A DNA stretch of 50,798 nucleotides from a virus. The stretch covers positions 1 through 50,798 of IMG/VR virus record IMGVR_UViG_3300042895_002011; one strand, 5' to 3'. Position numbers and translations under genes: made by a program. Positions within the stretch are counted from its first letter, which is position 1; each line of letters starts with the position of its first letter. The notes under the pieces are model-generated. The model was given only the letters and a program-made list of their open reading frames with translations, was not told the origin of the DNA and did no database searches. Below, piece after piece: positions 48,748 through 50,798 of this stretch.

Positions 48748-49197
48748 TCAAACTTCTACCAACTTGTATTTTTTACCATCAATTTCAACTACCTTGCCAG
48801 CGAAAGACGCTTGCTTGGGCTTGGTGTGAGCAAGAAACTGCTCCTGCGTCAGATTCTTACCATCCACATGCCACTCCTTGGTGCCAGATGCATATTCAAC
48901 GGCAGGGCCATCCTCGCGATGACGCTTACCATCCACATACCACTCCGCGCTGCCATTTGGATATTCAACGGCAGGGCCATCCTCGCGATGACGCTTGTCA
49001 TCCACATACCAACACTTGAAGCCCCCCACAAATTCAACGGCTGGACCATCCTCGCGATGACGCTTACCATCCACATACCACTCCGCGCTGCCATCCGCAT
49101 ATTCAAAGGCTGGGCCGTCTTTGCGATGCAGCTTTCCACCGCTGTTGCGCCACTCAATCTGCTTTTTGTCGTTGACCGTTACAGTGTAAGTTTCCAT
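48748..49197 (-). CDS. HRxDGPA repeat protein, four-repeat form (149 aa)
   Basis: A 149-residue protein with four 23-residue MORN-like repeats, each K(R/L)HR(E/K)DGPAxExxxGxxxWYxDx. The second to fourth start KRHREDGPAVE. The DNA repeats (69-bp unit, ~48880-49130) are nearly identical, so copies arose by recent tandem duplication. N- and C-termini (TVTVNDKKQIEW; GKVVEIDGKKYKLVEV) match the two-repeat paralogue at 46858-47166. Function unknown. Confidence 0.82.
   Translation of the reverse strand: METYTVTVNDKKQIEWRNSGGKLHRKDGPAFEYADGSAEWYVDGKRHREDGPAVEFVGGFKCWYVDDKRHREDGPAVEYPNGSAEWYVDGKRHREDGPAVEYASGTKEWHVDGKNLTQEQFLAHTKPKQASFAGKVVEIDGKKYKLVEV
48885..49130 (-). repeat. Tandem 69-bp DNA repeats within the HRxDGPA gene
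   Basis: The segment CATCCTCGCGATGACGCTTA (plus strand) recurs every 69 bases, with close matches on either side. Such tracts can gain or lose units by recombination. Confidence 0.7.
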
Positions 49198-49209
49198 ACT
49201 TAAAACAGT

Positions 49210-49232
49210 GACAGAATTTTTATAAAAAGCAA
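49210..49232 (-). promoter_or_regulatory. Early-type element
   Basis: TTGCTTTTTATAAAAATTCT then GTC, with TGTTTT at a 19-base spacing. It is a sister of the copy at 48723-48745. Confidence 0.58.
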
Positions 49233-49235
49233 CAC

Positions 49236-49481
49236 TTATTTCACAAAAGTTGCGATTGGCGCAATTGTTTCATGCAAGCTGCGAGCAAAATAGCATTGAT
49301 TGGTGTCGCTGTTCCAACCAGTATAAGTGAATTTGCGACCATCATAACTCAAGACCTTTTTGCTGATCTTCTTGACATCGTCCCAACCATTTGGAACATC
49401 AATGGTTAGATATTCACGAGCAACATCTGGACGATATGAGTAAACAACAGAAATGTCGTTGGGAAGAATGGATGCTTTCAT
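49236..49481 (-). CDS. Early small protein (81 aa)
   Basis: An 81-residue protein, MKASILPNDISVVYSYRPDV then AREYLTIDVPNGWDDVKKIS. The pattern DVPNGWDDVKKIxKKVLxYDGxxFxxxGWNSDxxxCYF recurs in phage small proteins. Role unknown. Confidence 0.72.
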   Translation of the reverse strand: MKASILPNDISVVYSYRPDVAREYLTIDVPNGWDDVKKISKKVLSYDGRKFTYTGWNSDTNQCYFARSLHETIAPIATFVK

Positions 49482-49493
49482 GATATGAACAAT

Positions 49494-49516
49494 GACAGAG
49501 TTTTTATAAAATGCAA
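49494..49516 (-). promoter_or_regulatory. Early-type element
   Basis: TTGCATTTTATAAAAACTCT then GTC, with TGTTCA at a 19-base spacing. Confidence 0.58.
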
Positions 49517-49519
49517 CAC

Positions 49520-49648
49520 TTATTTTTTCTTCTTTGGCACACTAACAATGTATTTTCCACTGCGTTCAGAGAAAGCATAATTGCTATTGGCTGGATTTTT
49601 CTTGGCAAATTCAATAACTTGCTGCTTGGTGAATCGTTTGAGTTTCAT
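49520..49648 (-). CDS. Small basic protein (42 aa)
   Basis: A short gene of 42 residues, MKLKRFTKQQVIEFAKKNPA then NSNYAFSERSGKYIVSVPKK, ending KK. The ATG overlaps the upstream stop (ATGA at 49648-49645). It is coupled to it and strongly basic. Unknown. Confidence 0.68.
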   Translation of the reverse strand: MKLKRFTKQQVIEFAKKNPANSNYAFSERSGKYIVSVPKKKK

Positions 49649-49839
49649 TTCAACTGTTTGTTTGAAACAGAATCTCTTGCTTCAATAATTTCTTTGAATG
49701 TGCAATAAGTAATATAAGTTTTTTGAGCTGGACGATATTCGACTCTACCATTTTCATATGACAAGTAAATGCCCCAGTGAGCAAACTCAGCCCCTTTCTT
49801 TACAAGAATACTATCTCCAATTTTCAGTTTTGGTCTCAT
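49645..49839 (-). CDS. Early small protein (64 aa), SH3-like
   Basis: A 64-residue protein, MRPKLKIGDSILVKKGAEFA then HWGIYLSYENGRVEYRPAQK, with a small-barrel pattern. An in-frame ATG two codons upstream (49845) is possible. The spacing seen in the neighbouring copy favours 49839. Confidence 0.68.
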   Translation of the reverse strand: MRPKLKIGDSILVKKGAEFAHWGIYLSYENGRVEYRPAQKTYITYCTFKEIIEARDSVSNKQLK

Positions 49840-49851
49840 GATCATAACAAT

Positions 49852-49874
49852 GACAGAGTTTTTATAAAAGTCAA
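49852..49874 (-). promoter_or_regulatory. Early-type element
   Basis: TTGACTTTTATAAAAACTCT then GTC, with TGTTAT at a 19-base spacing. Confidence 0.58.
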
Positions 49875-49932
49875 GATGAAAATAAAATAAGTGTGCGTGA
49901 GTTGATATGCGCACCCCATCATTGAAATTTAT

Positions 49933-50229
49933 TTAAACGATCTCAACGTCCTTGAAATAACGCTCAGAACGATGCAGAATTTCACTCCAATCATTTTCTA
50001 CGCTGCTTGGAATTTCATCAGCAAAGTGCGGAAACGCTTCGGCACGACCAAGTGCAATGTTCAACGCCAGTTCTGGGTTGAACTTGTCGCCAAGATTAAC
50101 AGCGCACAGGCTGTAACCAAAGCCAACTGTATTGTCGCTGCGCTTCACAGCTACGACCACGCCGACTTTTTGCCGTCGCCGGTTGCGAACATACTGAAAG
50201 ATAGTGTTGTTGGGAGGATTGGCCATCAT
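49933..50229 (-). CDS. Early protein (98 aa), unknown
   Basis: A 98-residue protein from the tandem ATGs at 50229/50226 (MMANPPNNTIFQYVRNRRRQ). The middle KVGVVVAVKRSDNTVGFGYS is strand-rich. C-terminal helix LNIALGRAEAFPHFADEIPS resembles a conserved phage module seen in AlNIALGRAE-type proteins. The leader between element and ATG is longer than usual here. Confidence 0.68.
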   Translation of the reverse strand: MMANPPNNTIFQYVRNRRRQKVGVVVAVKRSDNTVGFGYSLCAVNLGDKFNPELALNIALGRAEAFPHFADEIPSSVENDWSEILHRSERYFKDVEIV

Positions 50230-50266
50230 ATGTATTGTGTTGTTGTTTGACTGAAATAATAATAAT

Positions 50267-50289
50267 GTATGATTTTTTATAAAAAGCAA
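50267..50289 (-). promoter_or_regulatory. Early-type element, distant from ATG
   Basis: TTGCTTTTTATAAAAAATCA then TAC. The ATG at 50229 is about 37 bases downstream, unlike the 10-20 of other copies, so this transcript would have a real leader. Confidence 0.5.
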
Positions 50290-50297
50290 CTCTATTT

Positions 50298-50660
50298 TTA
50301 GCGAAGATACGCAGGACCATGTTCAGTGAACTTGGTCAGCACGTTGGCATCTTTGACGTTGCCGCGCACGCCTTTGGCAACAGGAGCCTTCCAAGTGCCT
50401 TTGAGCAAATCGCCAGTGGCTACGTCATAGAAGCAATAAACGCCAGTGGCTTTGAGCGGACCAGTGCGATGCGGCACGCGCTCACACTTAGCAAGTTTGG
50501 CATAACGCTTGCCCACGCTGTCAACCATGACGACGGGAGCATCATTGTGCGTGAAGTTGTTGCGTTGCCAATAGTCAGTGATCTTCTTGTTCACGCCACG
50601 AATAAAATCCGTGAGCGGCATATCATTTTTCAGAGCATCAATGGTGTCGGTCTTGTTCAT
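50298..50660 (-). CDS. Early protein (120 aa), related to the 94-aa gene at 41700
   Basis: A 120-residue protein from the ATG at 50660, MNKTDTIDALKNDMPLTDFI then RGVNKKITDYWQRNNFTHND. Its ATGVYCFYDVATGDLLKGTW segment is like GDVCFYDAATDTFRDS in the 94-residue gene. The Arg/Lys-rich KRYAKLAKCERVPHRTGPLK could bind nucleic acid. Unknown. Confidence 0.7.
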   Translation of the reverse strand: MNKTDTIDALKNDMPLTDFIRGVNKKITDYWQRNNFTHNDAPVVMVDSVGKRYAKLAKCERVPHRTGPLKATGVYCFYDVATGDLLKGTWKAPVAKGVRGNVKDANVLTKFTEHGPAYLR

Positions 50661-50672
50661 GTTTAGAAATAT

Positions 50673-50695
50673 GTCAGAGTTTTTATAAAAGTCAA
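50673..50695 (-). promoter_or_regulatory. Early-type element
   Basis: TTGACTTTTATAAAAACTCT then GAC, with TATTTC at an 18-base spacing before the ATG at 50660. Confidence 0.6.
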
Positions 50696-50798
50696 TCACC
50701 AATCAAACATTTTGGGAACCATTTTTCCATTCTCACGTAGCCAACCTACGTTTTGAGCGTGCAGGTCAGGAGCATAACCCTTGGCAATGTATGGTGCC
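50696..50798 (-). CDS. C-terminal end of a small protein, cut by window edge
   Basis: An open frame enters from the right edge and ends at TGA 50698-50696: APYIAKGYAPDLHAQNVGWL then RENGKMVPKMFDW. The stop directly precedes the next early element. The IAKGYAPDLHAQNVGWLRENG pattern looks like a conserved phage protein, but I cannot name it. Confidence 0.7.
   Translation of the reverse strand, partial: APYIAKGYAPDLHAQNVGWLRENGKMVPKMFDW

Noticed and set aside
42523-50702. A conserved peptide FYKNSVSIYNM seeming to start many small proteins
   Set aside because: It is the early element read in frame by chance. In other copies the frame is shifted or stopped, so conservation is at DNA level and the ATG after the element is the start.
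1-50798. tRNA genes, CRISPR arrays, insertion sequences, integrase or attachment sites
   Set aside because: No cloverleaf, regularly spaced repeat array, transposase or integrase was seen. The early elements are promoter-like and lie between genes, not a CRISPR.

Overview
The window is a stretch of a large tailed-phage genome of the T4-like contractile-tail type. The evidence is a run of recognisable T4-type proteins: a gp47/gp46 recombination nuclease, a gp61-like primase, a gp6 and a gp25 baseplate wedge protein, a gp5-like spike, a gp55-like late sigma factor and PhoH. All genes but one lie on the minus strand, so transcription runs from high to low coordinates. The DNA is AT-rich. Few start codons have a convincing Shine-Dalgarno sequence, and early upstream elements resemble TTG/TAnnTT promoters. 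Both fit a Bacteroidota-type host, but that is an inference and no host gene is present.

Layout, left to right. 1-4.8 kb: replication and recombination genes, namely a fused SbcD-SbcC nuclease (cut by the window edge), a homing endonuclease whose stop overlaps the nuclease start, a primase, an unknown protein and a RuvC-like resolvase. 4.8-22.5 kb: baseplate, tail and spike genes in an order resembling T4 (gp5-like, gp25, gp6, then very large wedge and fibre proteins). This part includes a 1120-residue protein carrying a seven-bladed FG-GAP propeller and dockerin-type calcium loops. 22.5-26.8 kb: the late sigma factor with an AT-hook, small membrane and acidic proteins, peptide deformylase, a coiled-coil membrane protein with a Pro-Thr tail, and a small heat-shock protein. 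26.9-32.2 kb: a sugar-modification cassette of three glycosyltransferase-type proteins and a NodU-type carbamoyltransferase. 32.3-35.9 kb: a modular fibre and two related Pro-Thr-repeat proteins. 35.9-39.1 kb: PhoH, two HExxH proteins, Cys-rich proteins (one on the plus strand) and small basic proteins. 39.3-41.3 kb: a 578-residue protein with an internal duplication, and a small protein. 41.3-41.7 kb: a gene-free spacer with AT-rich 12-mer repeats next to a G-rich block.

41.7-50.8 kb is a field of about 27 tiny genes, nearly all of unknown function. Most are preceded by the same roughly 23-bp element (coding strand TTGMCTTTTATAAAAACTCTG) lying directly between one stop codon and the next ATG, and often supplying that stop codon. 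A TA-rich hexamer 16-20 bases downstream sits only a few bases before the ATG, so these look like individual early promoters that may make nearly leaderless transcripts. The structural genes instead carry TATATTTATA-type elements 7-31 bases before the ATG, which I read as late promoters served by the gp55-like sigma factor. Intrinsic terminators occur at 3.6, 26.2, 38.5, 42.0, 44.9 and 48.2 kb.

The parts most worth a second look are the SbcD-SbcC fusion, the early-element array, the nested domain insertions in the tail protein, the carbamoyl/glycosyl cassette, and the AT-rich/G-rich spacer.
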